From positions 1 to 47,718 of the forward strand of contig JANNMJ010000221.1 in assembly GCA_031397815.1 (NCBI GenBank): a stretch of DNA of 47,718 bases. Reading direction: 5' to 3'. Shown here piece after piece: positions 37,655 to 44,564 of the stretch. This DNA comes from JANNMJ01 sp031397815 (lineage in GTDB: Bacteria; Bacteroidota; Bacteroidia; Cytophagales; Hymenobacteraceae). A model generated the notes under the pieces. It was not told the DNA's origin, made no database searches, and saw only the letters and a list, made by a program, of their open reading frames with translations. How positions within the stretch are numbered: the stretch's first letter is position 1; every line of letters begins with the position of its first letter. The position numbers and the translations under genes were made by a program.

Positions 37655-38297
37655 GGGCCTGAAAGGAAGTAGTGTCAGAAGAAGAGGGAGAAGAGGCAGA
37701 AGCTCGCTCGTCCACTGGTGCAGTGCCGGGCTGCGACGGGGTTTGGTCAGACGACGGCGGCGGGCTGCCCGCGTCGGGGGTTTGCCGCGCAAAGCGCCGT
37801 ACCCAGATAGTCCAGAGCCAGAAGATAAACCCGTACACGATGATCGTGAACGTGTAATGATGGTTGAACTCAGTGGTGCTGCGACTGTAGACCTGATTGA
37901 ACGCCAAGCCCACGATTCGGAGGATGTTCAGCAGGTGAATCGCGAGTAAACCCGCCGGAATGAACCAGAGCTTGGCGCGCCACGGCCCGGGGTAGGCCAC
38001 GATGAAAATCGTGAACAACGCCATGACGGGCAAGCCATCGCACTGCCACCCGACCGACACGACGTGCCAGCCATTCATGAACAGGAAGGTTTCGTGAGAG
38101 CCGCCCACCCCCGACGAAAAGCCCAGCGCCCCCAACACGGCCGCACTGGCTGATGCTAAGTGACGGCAGAGTGCCATATCGAACCCGAAGCCGGAGAGGC
38201 TTTGGTGAATCAGACGATTATACAACACGTACCATCCTATATAAAGGACGCCTGCCGTAATGATGAAGCGAGAAAGGGGCCGGGAGAGAAGTGCCAC
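37647..38297 (-). CDS. xrtX: Exosortase family membrane peptidase, XrtX type
   Basis: 216 aa from GTG 38297 (MALLSRPLSRFIITAG). It is an integral membrane cysteine transpeptidase/peptidase expected to cut C-terminal sorting signals. The exosortase/archaeosortase active-site order is visible: Cys86 in VGWQCDGLP, Arg127 in LLNILRIVGL, and His146/147 in FNHHYTFTIIVYG, each at a membrane helix. Hydrophobic helices cover ~10-28, 45-62, 88-102, 108-135 and 148-166. The C-terminal ~45 residues are a Pro/Ser-rich tail not needed for the core. It is followed by an overlapping membrane protein gene, and a PID-CTERM protein is encoded downstream on the same strand. The XrtX assignment rests on those partners and on recall of the family; the general exosortase call is firmer. 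Confidence 0.85.
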   Translation of the reverse strand: MALLSRPLSRFIITAGVLYIGWYVLYNRLIHQSLSGFGFDMALCRHLASASAAVLGALGFSSGVGGSHETFLFMNGWHVVSVGWQCDGLPVMALFTIFIVAYPGPWRAKLWFIPAGLLAIHLLNILRIVGLAFNQVYSRSTTEFNHHYTFTIIVYGFIFWLWTIWVRRFARQTPDAGSPPPSSDQTPSQPGTAPVDERASASSPSSSDTTSFQARG

Positions 38298-38438
38298 GAG
38301 CTATGAACGCGAAAGAAACACGGTAAGAATACCTTAACGCAAGGCAAACAAATCTACGGAGCTAGCCGCGAAACCAGCCGATAGCCGTTTCGCGCCATTC
38401 GTCAGCCGATAGCGGCACGGCCGGAATGGCTCCGCTAG
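38298..38438. other. Intergenic spacer with a small hairpin
   Basis: 141 bp between two minus-strand genes. GCGAAAC (38368-38374) pairs with GTTTCGC (38387-38393), and AGCCGATAGC occurs twice. A weak terminator is possible. Confidence 0.35.
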
Positions 38439-39719
38439 TTACGCCATCAAGGCCTCCGCCACCAAGCGGCCGCTGGCGAGGGCGGCGTTGAGGGACGGAT
38501 AATAGACGTAATCGCCGCAGACCCAAACGCCGGGGCGGACGGGCGCCGGACGCGCCGGAGCGCCCGCCGGATCAGCCATCGGGAGGGCGTGCGGGAGCCG
38601 GTACACCGCGAGCTGCCGCCACGCCCGCACGACGGCATCGCCGTACCAAGCGGCTAGCTCGGTGCGGAGGGCGGTGTCGAGGGCAGTGTCGGAGAGGGCG
38701 AGGGCGGCGGGGCCATGCGAGGAGACGGAAATCAGCGTTTGGCCGCTGGGCGCGTAAGTGGAGGCGATATCCGACGGGACCGCGACGTTGTGTACGAGCG
38801 CTGCTGCTGTGGATGCGGGGTTGAGGGCGAGCAGCTTATCAGCGGGGGCGGGCGGCGTGGCGGCGGCGTAATACGCGACGGTTGTGGCGCGCCACGCGGC
38901 GGGCGGCGGCGCGGGGCGGTCGAGGAGGCGCGCGGCCACATCGGCTTCGGTGGCGATGATGATGGCGGAACCTGTTACGCGCTCGCCGGAGGCGAGGGTG
39001 ACGGTCAAAGTGTCGAGGTCGAGGTGCGCGACGGGGGTTTTAAGCCGCACCGAACCGGCGGGTAACGGCGCCGCGAGGGCCTCGGCGACGGCTTGGATGC
39101 CGTTAGCCGGTAGGGCGGCATCGGTGGTGATGAACTGCTTGAAGAGGAAGAGGAAGAGCCCGGCCGCCGGGGTGAGGTCGCGGTCGAGGAAGACGCCGCC
39201 GAAGAAGGGGCGGAAGAAGCGGTCGATGATTTCCGAAGAGAAGCCGTACTCAGTGAAGAAGCGGCGGGCGGTGATGCCGGGCGCGTGCGTGAGGAGCGCT
39301 TCGTTGGAAGTGGTCTGGACGAACGCGGCGAGGCGCGCGAGGCGCAGGCGGTCGGGCCAGGTGGCGATGCCGCCGCCGAGATGGCCAATGGCGGCCAAGC
39401 CTTCCTTCAAGGGGTTCAGCACCGAAACCCATTCGTTGTTTAAGCGAATGCGGGCGCCGGACCGGAAGCTTTTCAGCCCCAGCCCCGCATAATCACGACC
39501 GAGCCAGCGGCGGGCTTCCGGGTACGAAGTGAGCAGAATCTGAAAGCCGTGGTCGAGGAGAAAGCCGTCCGGGGTGCGAGTGGTGCGCAGGCGTCCGCCG
39601 ACGGTATCGGCGGCTTCGAGGAGCACGAACGGCCGCCCCGCCGCGTGCAGCGTACGCGCCGCCGCCAAACCGGCCGCGCCGCCACCGATGATGAGGATAG
39701 GAGGAAAAGCGTCGGGCAC
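38439..39719 (-). CDS. FAD-dependent amine-oxidase-like oxidoreductase
   Basis: 426 aa from GTG 39719 (MPDAFPPILIIGGG). The longer frame to 40175 translates intergenic DNA and would bury the FAD motif. The Rossmann dinucleotide site GGGAAG (12-17) with an acidic residue at the end of strand two (VLLEAAD) and the GGRLRT motif (41-46) place it in the amine oxidase / protoporphyrinogen oxidase / phytoene desaturase superfamily. The C-terminal FAD contact is VWVCGDYVYYPSLNAALASGRLVAEAL. Bacterial proteins of this type often act in carotenoid or other isoprenoid oxidation, but the substrate cannot be assigned. It has no signal peptide. It is transcribed toward the exosortase gene, 141 bp upstream of it, with no clear functional link. 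Confidence 0.85.
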   Translation of the reverse strand: MPDAFPPILIIGGGAAGLAAARTLHAAGRPFVLLEAADTVGGRLRTTRTPDGFLLDHGFQILLTSYPEARRWLGRDYAGLGLKSFRSGARIRLNNEWVSVLNPLKEGLAAIGHLGGGIATWPDRLRLARLAAFVQTTSNEALLTHAPGITARRFFTEYGFSSEIIDRFFRPFFGGVFLDRDLTPAAGLFLFLFKQFITTDAALPANGIQAVAEALAAPLPAGSVRLKTPVAHLDLDTLTVTLASGERVTGSAIIIATEADVAARLLDRPAPPPAAWRATTVAYYAAATPPAPADKLLALNPASTAAALVHNVAVPSDIASTYAPSGQTLISVSSHGPAALALSDTALDTALRTELAAWYGDAVVRAWRQLAVYRLPHALPMADPAGAPARPAPVRPGVWVCGDYVYYPSLNAALASGRLVAEALMA

Positions 39720-40041
39720 GGAGGGAATCGAAGGAAAAGAATTTGGAGAAGGACTGCAGAAAAGCCGGTGCGAAGTTGGCGCGACCCTAGCGCTCACGAA
39801 AGTTCGGGTTTCGGCTGAATCAACCGTAGACGATTTCCGGCGCTTTGGGTTCCGGCGCCCTTGGTCGGGGCGCTTCGGCTGGCGTTGGCTGGCGGTTTCT
39901 TCGCGCAGCAAACAGGAGCGAGGATCAATAGGCTGACTCCGCAAGCGGTTTTTGCGTTTGCAAGCCCGCTGATTAGCCGGATGCCCGCAAATAACACCCC
40001 CGTGACGTGGGCGGGCGGTCGTTGCTGCTGACTTTTGCCGT
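39720..40041. other. Divergent intergenic region, nothing distinct
   Basis: 322 bp between divergent genes. Apart from the promoter-like GACTTTTG near its right end I see no repeat, RNA or gene in it. Confidence 0.4.
40030..40037 (+). promoter_or_regulatory. Candidate -7 element directly before the phosphatase ATG
   Basis: GACTTTTG resembles TAnnTTTG and ends only 4 bp before the ATG at 40042, which would give a leaderless or nearly leaderless mRNA. The first two bases do not match the consensus. Confidence 0.35.
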
Positions 40042-41757
40042 ATGAAAAAACGGCTACTCGGTCTCTGCCTTGCGCTGCTCGCGGCGTCCGTACCGGTGGG
40101 AGCTTCGGCGCAGGCGGCCGGGCCAGCGTTGAAGACGCACAAACCTCTGCCGCGCCCGCGCTTGGTGGTGGGCATCGTGGTGGATCAGATGCGCTTCGAT
40201 TTCCTGTACCGTTACTGGGATAAGTACAGCAAGGACGGCGGTTTCAAGCGCCTTCTCGGCGAGGGGTTTCAGTACAGCAACTGCCATTACGATTACGTGC
40301 CGACCTACACCGGCCCCGGCCACGCGAGCGTGTACACGGGCGCGACGCCGTCGACGAACGGGATTGTGGGGAACAACTGGTTCGAGCGGGAAGCGGGCAA
40401 AAGCACGTACGTCACTGACGACCCTACGGTGCAGACCGTCGGCAGTACGTCGGCGGCGGGGAAGATGTCGCCGCGCTACCTGCTCACTACTACTATTACT
40501 GATGAGCTGCGCCTCGCCACCGTCGAGAGCCGCGTGGTGGGCGTGTGCCTCAAAGACCGCGGCTCGATTCTGCCCGCCGGGCACTTCCCGACCGGCGCGT
40601 ACTGGTACGACGGTCTCACCGGCAACTTCATCACCAGCACCTTCTACGAGCCGGAGCTGCCGAAATGGGTGCAGGAATTCAACGGCCGTCACCGCTCGGA
40701 TACGCTCCTGAAACGCCCGTGGGAGCCGCTCCTGCCGCTCGCCGCCTACACTGAGAGCACGTCGGATGATGCGGCGTGGGAAAACACCTTCCCCGGCGAA
40801 GAGCGCCCCATCTTCCCGCATAACCTGCCCGCCATCCGCGCCGCTGGCCTCGCGAAAGTGCCGATGACGAGCCAGCCGCCCGCGTCGTATGACCTGATTC
40901 GGCAGACGCCGTTCGGCAATTCCATCACGGCGGAGTTTGCCGCCGCCGCCATTTACGGCGAGAATTTGGGGCGTGGCCCCGCCACTGATTTTCTGGCTGT
41001 CTCGTTCTCTTCCACCGATTACGTCGGCCATTTCTACGGCCCCAACGCCATCGAGACGGAAGACACGTACCTCCGCCTCGACCGCGACCTCGGCCTCCTC
41101 CTCGACCTCCTCGAAAACGCCCTCGGCAAGGACGATGTACTCGTGTTCCTGACCGCCGACCACGGCGCCGCCCACGCCACGGGCTTTCTGGAGCAGCGCC
41201 ACATTCCGGCCGGCTCCATCGGGCCGTACCTCATGCGCGATTCGTTGCAGCACGAGATGGTCCGCCGCCACGGCGACGGCAACTGGATTCTTGGGTACGA
41301 CAATCAACAGATTTACCTCAACCACGCCCTCATCCAAAGCTGCGGCCTGAAACTGGCCGACGTTCAAGAAGAAGTCGTGGGCTTCGTGACGCAGTTTTCG
41401 GGCGTCAGCCGGGGCATCGCGGCCGTCGATCTCCAGAAATCGCACTGGGATTCGGGCCTGCTGATGTACCTCGAAAACGGCTTCTACCCGAAACGCTCCG
41501 GCGATGTACTCATCGTACTCGAACCGGGTTGGCTCGAAGGGTATGCCGGGCCGCTCCGCAAAGGCACCACGCACGGATCTACCTCTAATTACGATACGCA
41601 CGTGCCGCTCGTGTTCTGGGGCGGCCCGGTGAAGCGCGGCGAAAGCACGGCGCCGGTCCGAATCGTCGATATCGCCCCTACCCTCGCGCAGTTCCTGCGT
41701 ATTCAGGAGCCGAACGGCTGCACCGGGCACCCGTTGCGCGAAGTGCTGCGGCGGTGA
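40042..41757 (+). CDS. Exported PafA-like alkaline phosphatase
   Basis: 571 aa from ATG 40042, signal peptide ending GASAQA (about residue 24). It belongs to the alkaline phosphatase superfamily, PafA branch, hydrolysing phosphomonoesters in the periplasm. All zinc and catalytic residues known from Elizabethkingia PafA have counterparts in order: Asp48 in IVVDQMR, the Thr nucleophile in PTYTGPGH (probably Thr88), an Asn near 111, Lys171 and Arg173 in CLKDRGS, Asp326 and His330 in STDYVGH, Asp373-His374 in TADHGA, and His520 in YDTHVPL. The KxR pair marks monoesterase rather than diesterase chemistry. Length and signal peptide are as in the family. It probably supplies phosphate from organic phosphate; no Pho box was recognised. 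Confidence 0.92.
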   Translation: MKKRLLGLCLALLAASVPVGASAQAAGPALKTHKPLPRPRLVVGIVVDQMRFDFLYRYWDKYSKDGGFKRLLGEGFQYSNCHYDYVPTYTGPGHASVYTGATPSTNGIVGNNWFEREAGKSTYVTDDPTVQTVGSTSAAGKMSPRYLLTTTITDELRLATVESRVVGVCLKDRGSILPAGHFPTGAYWYDGLTGNFITSTFYEPELPKWVQEFNGRHRSDTLLKRPWEPLLPLAAYTESTSDDAAWENTFPGEERPIFPHNLPAIRAAGLAKVPMTSQPPASYDLIRQTPFGNSITAEFAAAAIYGENLGRGPATDFLAVSFSSTDYVGHFYGPNAIETEDTYLRLDRDLGLLLDLLENALGKDDVLVFLTADHGAAHATGFLEQRHIPAGSIGPYLMRDSLQHEMVRRHGDGNWILGYDNQQIYLNHALIQSCGLKLADVQEEVVGFVTQFSGVSRGIAAVDLQKSHWDSGLLMYLENGFYPKRSGDVLIVLEPGWLEGYAGPLRKGTTHGSTSNYDTHVPLVFWGGPVKRGESTAPVRIVDIAPTLAQFLRIQEPNGCTGHPLREVLRR

Positions 41758-41788
41758 AGCAGTAGTTGAACTGCTCTTCAAATGAATC

Positions 41789-41910
41789 TGATCGGATAGT
41801 TTTTGAAGATCGAAACTATCGGATCACAGTTGATCGGATACTTTTTAAAAATCGAAACTACCGGATCACGCTTGATCGGATAGTTTTTGAAAGCTGAAAA
41901 TATCCGATCA
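41789..41910. repeat. Three 38-bp hairpins repeated with 42-bp period
   Basis: Units at 41789-41826, 41831-41868 and 41873-41910. Each runs TGATCGGATA[GC]TTTTT to a complementary end such as AAACTATCGGATCA. In unit one the stem is about 13 of 14 pairs (one G-G mismatch); unit three has perfect TGATCGGATA/TATCCGATCA ends. The array lies between the phosphatase and pyrophosphatase genes, both on the plus strand. Confidence 0.93.
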
Positions 41911-41982
41911 CACTTCCTTATGCTTGACGTGCGCCTTGGCGGCGCTACGCGACTTTTCATTTCCTCCTACCCCATTCTACAA

Positions 41983-42531
41983 ATGGCTATTTTCAGCCCT
42001 TGGCACGACGTCACGTATGGCGATTCGGCGCCCGAAATCGTCCAGGCAATCATTGAGATTCCGAAAGGCTCGCGCGGCAAATACGAGCTGGACAAGGCGA
42101 GCGGCCTCCTGAAGCTCGACCGCGTGCTGTTTTCGGCGGTTCATTACCCGGCGGCTTACGGGTTCATCCCGCGCACGTATTGCGACGATAAAGACCCCCT
42201 CGATATTATGGTCCTCTGCTCGGTGGATGTGCCGCCGATGTGCGTCCTCGAAGCCAAAGTCATCGGGGTGATGCAGATGATTGATGCGAACGAGGAAGAC
42301 GATAAAATCATCGCCGTGGCGGCGAACGACCAATCCGTCAATCACCTCAACGACCTCTCCGACCTGCCGCCGCATATGCTGCTGGAGATTCGCGGGTTCT
42401 ACGAGGATTACAAGAAGCTCGAAGGCAAATCGGTGGTCGTCGAGAATTTCCTCGGCCGGGAAGAGGCGCTGGATATTGTGCGCCGCGCCATCAAGCTCTA
42501 CGAAGACACCCCGCGCGAGGTGATGGGGTAG
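41983..42531 (+). CDS. ppa: Inorganic pyrophosphatase (family I)
   Basis: 182 aa from ATG 41983 (MAIFSPWHDVTYGD); the frame extends upstream into repeat DNA, which was rejected. It hydrolyses pyrophosphate to two phosphates with Mg2+, pulling biosynthetic reactions forward in the cytoplasm. Family I residues are present: IEIPKGSRGKYELDK, the substrate-site YGFIPRTYC, and the metal signature DDKDPLDIMV (Lys in place of the usual Gly/Asn/Ser), then VIGVMQMIDANEEDDKIIAV and the C-terminal FYEDYKKLEGKSV. The length is normal. It is convergent with the CYTH gene, with 21 bp between stop codons. Confidence 0.95.
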   Translation: MAIFSPWHDVTYGDSAPEIVQAIIEIPKGSRGKYELDKASGLLKLDRVLFSAVHYPAAYGFIPRTYCDDKDPLDIMVLCSVDVPPMCVLEAKVIGVMQMIDANEEDDKIIAVAANDQSVNHLNDLSDLPPHMLLEIRGFYEDYKKLEGKSVVVENFLGREEALDIVRRAIKLYEDTPREVMG

Positions 42532-42533
42532 AA

Positions 42534-42568
42534 CCGGCAAACGGGGCCGTGATTACCCCTGTTTCCGG
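42534..42568. terminator. Candidate shared terminator between convergent ppa and CYTH genes
   Basis: CCGG-CAAAC-GGGG (42534-42546) faces CCCC-TGTTT-CCGG (42556-42568): two 4-bp GC clamps with an imperfect middle. It overlaps the end of the minus-strand gene. No long T run. Confidence 0.35.
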
Positions 42569-43563
42569 CGCGAGCGCATCACCCAAAAGCCCAACCCCAG
42601 CCCGCCGACGGCGCCCAGAATCGCATAAAGCCACGTGCGGCCCGCCGACGGCGGCGTTTGCGACGTTTCCAGCGTGACGGGTTGTGCGTTCGGGGTGGCC
42701 GTTACGGGCAGAAGGGCGGCGAGCTTCTCGTATTTCGGTCGCTGATCCTGCTCCAAGTGCGGGAATTGGCGAAAAAGGTCGGCCCGGATGCTGTCGAGTA
42801 CGACGCGCATCTGGGCACGTTCTTTTTCAGAGGCGCCGGTATACCGCTTCTCGTTCAGCTCGACCTCGATTTCGGTGAACGTGGCCGGCGCGCCATCCGC
42901 GTGGTACGACGAGTCGAGCGTAATCGTCGAAAACGCCTCGCCGTCGTGCAACAAATACAGCCGCCGCCGCCGCTGGCTCAGCACGAACGCCAACTGCGTA
43001 TCCACGAGCTTGACCCCAAGCTGCGCGAGTGCCGTATCGAGGCGGGCGCGGTCGGTGGGGCGCACCAGCTCGGCGAGGGTCATTTCGGCCGTGCCACCTT
43101 CGATGGGCTTGAATTTCAACTCTTCGCGCAGCAATCCGCCCGCATCGTCGGTGATTTTGAGCTGCACCATCTGCTTCGTCAGCTCCCCTTTCGGCGTAAA
43201 GCGCTGCCGGTGCCGCAACCCCGCGCGGACGGCGAGGAGCGTCCCCGCGGGCACGTCGAAATACCGGTCGCGGAAGGTTTCTTCGCCCATATTGCTCGTC
43301 CAGCCCGCGCCGAGCGCGGCGGGTTTCGCCTTGGCATAGTGCGTACTGAGCCAGCGCCACACGGCCTCATCATCCCCAGCAGGCACCGCGAGCTTGTACT
43401 CGGTTTCGAGGCGCGTAGTGAGCATCGGCTTCTGCCCCGATTCGGCCTGCGGCGCCTCTTTCGGGGGGGGCGCCATCTGCACGGCGGTCGTGCCGAGCAT
43501 CAGCAACAGTAAACCCAGCATCCAGCGGCCGAAAGCGCTTCGGGGACGAACATTCTTTAGCAT
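42553..43563 (-). CDS. Membrane-anchored CYTH-domain protein
   Basis: 336 aa from ATG 43563 (MLKNVRPRSAFGRWML); the frame to 43647 is not convincing. An N-terminal hydrophobic segment (~13-30) is followed by a Pro-rich linker coded partly by a run of eight G. Residues 53-57, ETEYK, are the ExExK signature of the CYTH / triphosphate tunnel fold, followed by FRDRYFDV, LRHRQRF, VQLKITDD, EELKF, LYLLHDGEAFSTITLDSSY and FTEIEVELNEK, the alternating charged strands of the tunnel. Residues ~310-328 are a transmembrane helix (WLYAILGAVGGLGLGFWVM) with a basic end. CYTH enzymes act on triphosphates or make polyphosphate; most are soluble, so a likely periplasmic form is unusual. It could also be a degenerate VTC-like domain. 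The substrate is unknown. Confidence 0.75.
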   Translation of the reverse strand: MLKNVRPRSAFGRWMLGLLLLMLGTTAVQMAPPPKEAPQAESGQKPMLTTRLETEYKLAVPAGDDEAVWRWLSTHYAKAKPAALGAGWTSNMGEETFRDRYFDVPAGTLLAVRAGLRHRQRFTPKGELTKQMVQLKITDDAGGLLREELKFKPIEGGTAEMTLAELVRPTDRARLDTALAQLGVKLVDTQLAFVLSQRRRRLYLLHDGEAFSTITLDSSYHADGAPATFTEIEVELNEKRYTGASEKERAQMRVVLDSIRADLFRQFPHLEQDQRPKYEKLAALLPVTATPNAQPVTLETSQTPPSAGRTWLYAILGAVGGLGLGFWVMRSRRKQG

Positions 43564-43602
43564 CGAACAAAAATACTCATCCCGTCGCGCCCCCCCGCCC
43601 CC

Positions 43603-43610
43603 GACCTTTG
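43603..43610 (+). promoter_or_regulatory. Candidate -7 element of the UbiA-like gene
   Basis: GACCTTTG resembles TAnnTTTG, 17 bp before the GTG start. The same octamer precedes the DEAD-box gene. Confidence 0.4.
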
Positions 43611-43627
43611 CGCGTCCCCCGCGCTCC

Positions 43628-44494
43628 GTGAAAAACCGCCGCCTCACTGCCGTCCTCGATTTCGTGCTTTACGGCCACCTGCTGCTCGCGGCGGCGGCGG
43701 CGAGCCTGACGTGGGCGACGGGGCAGCTTCTCGGGCAGCAATTGCCGTTGGGGCTACCGGCGCTGGCGGGCGCGGCCACGCTGGCGCTCTACAATTTCGA
43801 TGGATTGGTGCCGTACAAGCGGCTGCAACCGGCGCAAACGCTGCGCGGGCGCTGGCTGCAAACGCACGTCGGCATGTTGCGGGCGTTGGCGGCAGTGGGC
43901 GTTTTGGTGGCGGCGCCGCTCGGGTGGCGGCTCCTGCGCGATACGCCCGATGCGTGGCTCAAGCTCGCGCCGCTGATGGCGCTCGCGGGGTTGTATTCGG
44001 TCCCGATTGTGCCGCAAAACGGGCAATTACGGCCCCTGCGCGACATTCCCCTCGCCAAAGGCGTGCTGATTGCGGCCGTCTGGACAGGCGTGACCGTGGC
44101 TTTGCCCGCTCGCCTCGGCACCCCGCCGATTGAGTTGGGGGCGCTGCTGATTCTGCTGACCCGGCGGTTCCTGTTCGTGTTCGCGCTCACGCTCGTTTTC
44201 GATTTGCGCGACGTCGAGAAGGACCGCGCCGCCGGTACGCGCACCATTCCGCTCGTCCTCGGCAGTCGGCGGACGCGCTGGCTCGGTTGGGCGCTGCTCG
44301 TCGGGTGCGCGCTGCTCAAGCCGCTGGGGCTTTCCGGGGCCGAAACCCTCGTGCTCGGCACCCCGCTGCTGGCTGCCGCCGTACTGGTAGGCGGCGCCCG
44401 ACCGGGGCGACACGATTACTACTTCGCCGGACTTGGCGACGGCACCCTTCTGCTGCCCGCCCTCGCGGAGTGGGCGTTGCGGGCGGGCGCCTGA
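43628..44494 (+). CDS. UbiA-like prenyltransferase family membrane protein
   Basis: 288 aa from GTG 43628 (MKNRRLTAVLDFVLYG). The longer frame to 43394 runs antisense through the CYTH gene. About eight hydrophobic segments are visible. The second UbiA motif is clear: DLRDVEKDRAAGTRTIPLVLG (from Asp192), which binds Mg-diphosphate. The first motif is altered: ALYNFDGLVPYKR (from 53) instead of NDxxDxxxD, so one or two metal ligands are missing. Substrates in the family range from quinone rings to heme and chlorophyll precursors; none can be chosen here. It is divergent from the CYTH gene and 70 bp ahead of the DEAD-box gene on the same strand. Confidence 0.75.
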   Translation: MKNRRLTAVLDFVLYGHLLLAAAAASLTWATGQLLGQQLPLGLPALAGAATLALYNFDGLVPYKRLQPAQTLRGRWLQTHVGMLRALAAVGVLVAAPLGWRLLRDTPDAWLKLAPLMALAGLYSVPIVPQNGQLRPLRDIPLAKGVLIAAVWTGVTVALPARLGTPPIELGALLILLTRRFLFVFALTLVFDLRDVEKDRAAGTRTIPLVLGSRRTRWLGWALLVGCALLKPLGLSGAETLVLGTPLLAAAVLVGGARPGRHDYYFAGLGDGTLLLPALAEWALRAGA

Positions 44495-44552
44495 ACGGGG
44501 CGCTTCCAGCCCTCGTGACGGGCGGTTGCGGCGCGCACCCGGTTCTATAGCC

Positions 44553-44560
44553 GACCTTTG
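44553..44560 (+). promoter_or_regulatory. Candidate -7 element directly before the DEAD-box gene
   Basis: GACCTTTG ends 4 bp before ATG 44565, so a transcript from it would be leaderless. The first two bases differ from TAnnTTTG; a TATA-containing stretch (TTCTATAG) is just upstream. Confidence 0.4.
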
Positions 44561-44564
44561 CACC

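Noticed and set aside
37655..37792. ATG 37792 as start of the XrtX-associated protein
   Set aside because: It would overlap the exosortase coding sequence by 146 bp and add an Arg/Pro-rich segment; GTG 37654 or TTG 37642 gives a normal short overlap or gap.
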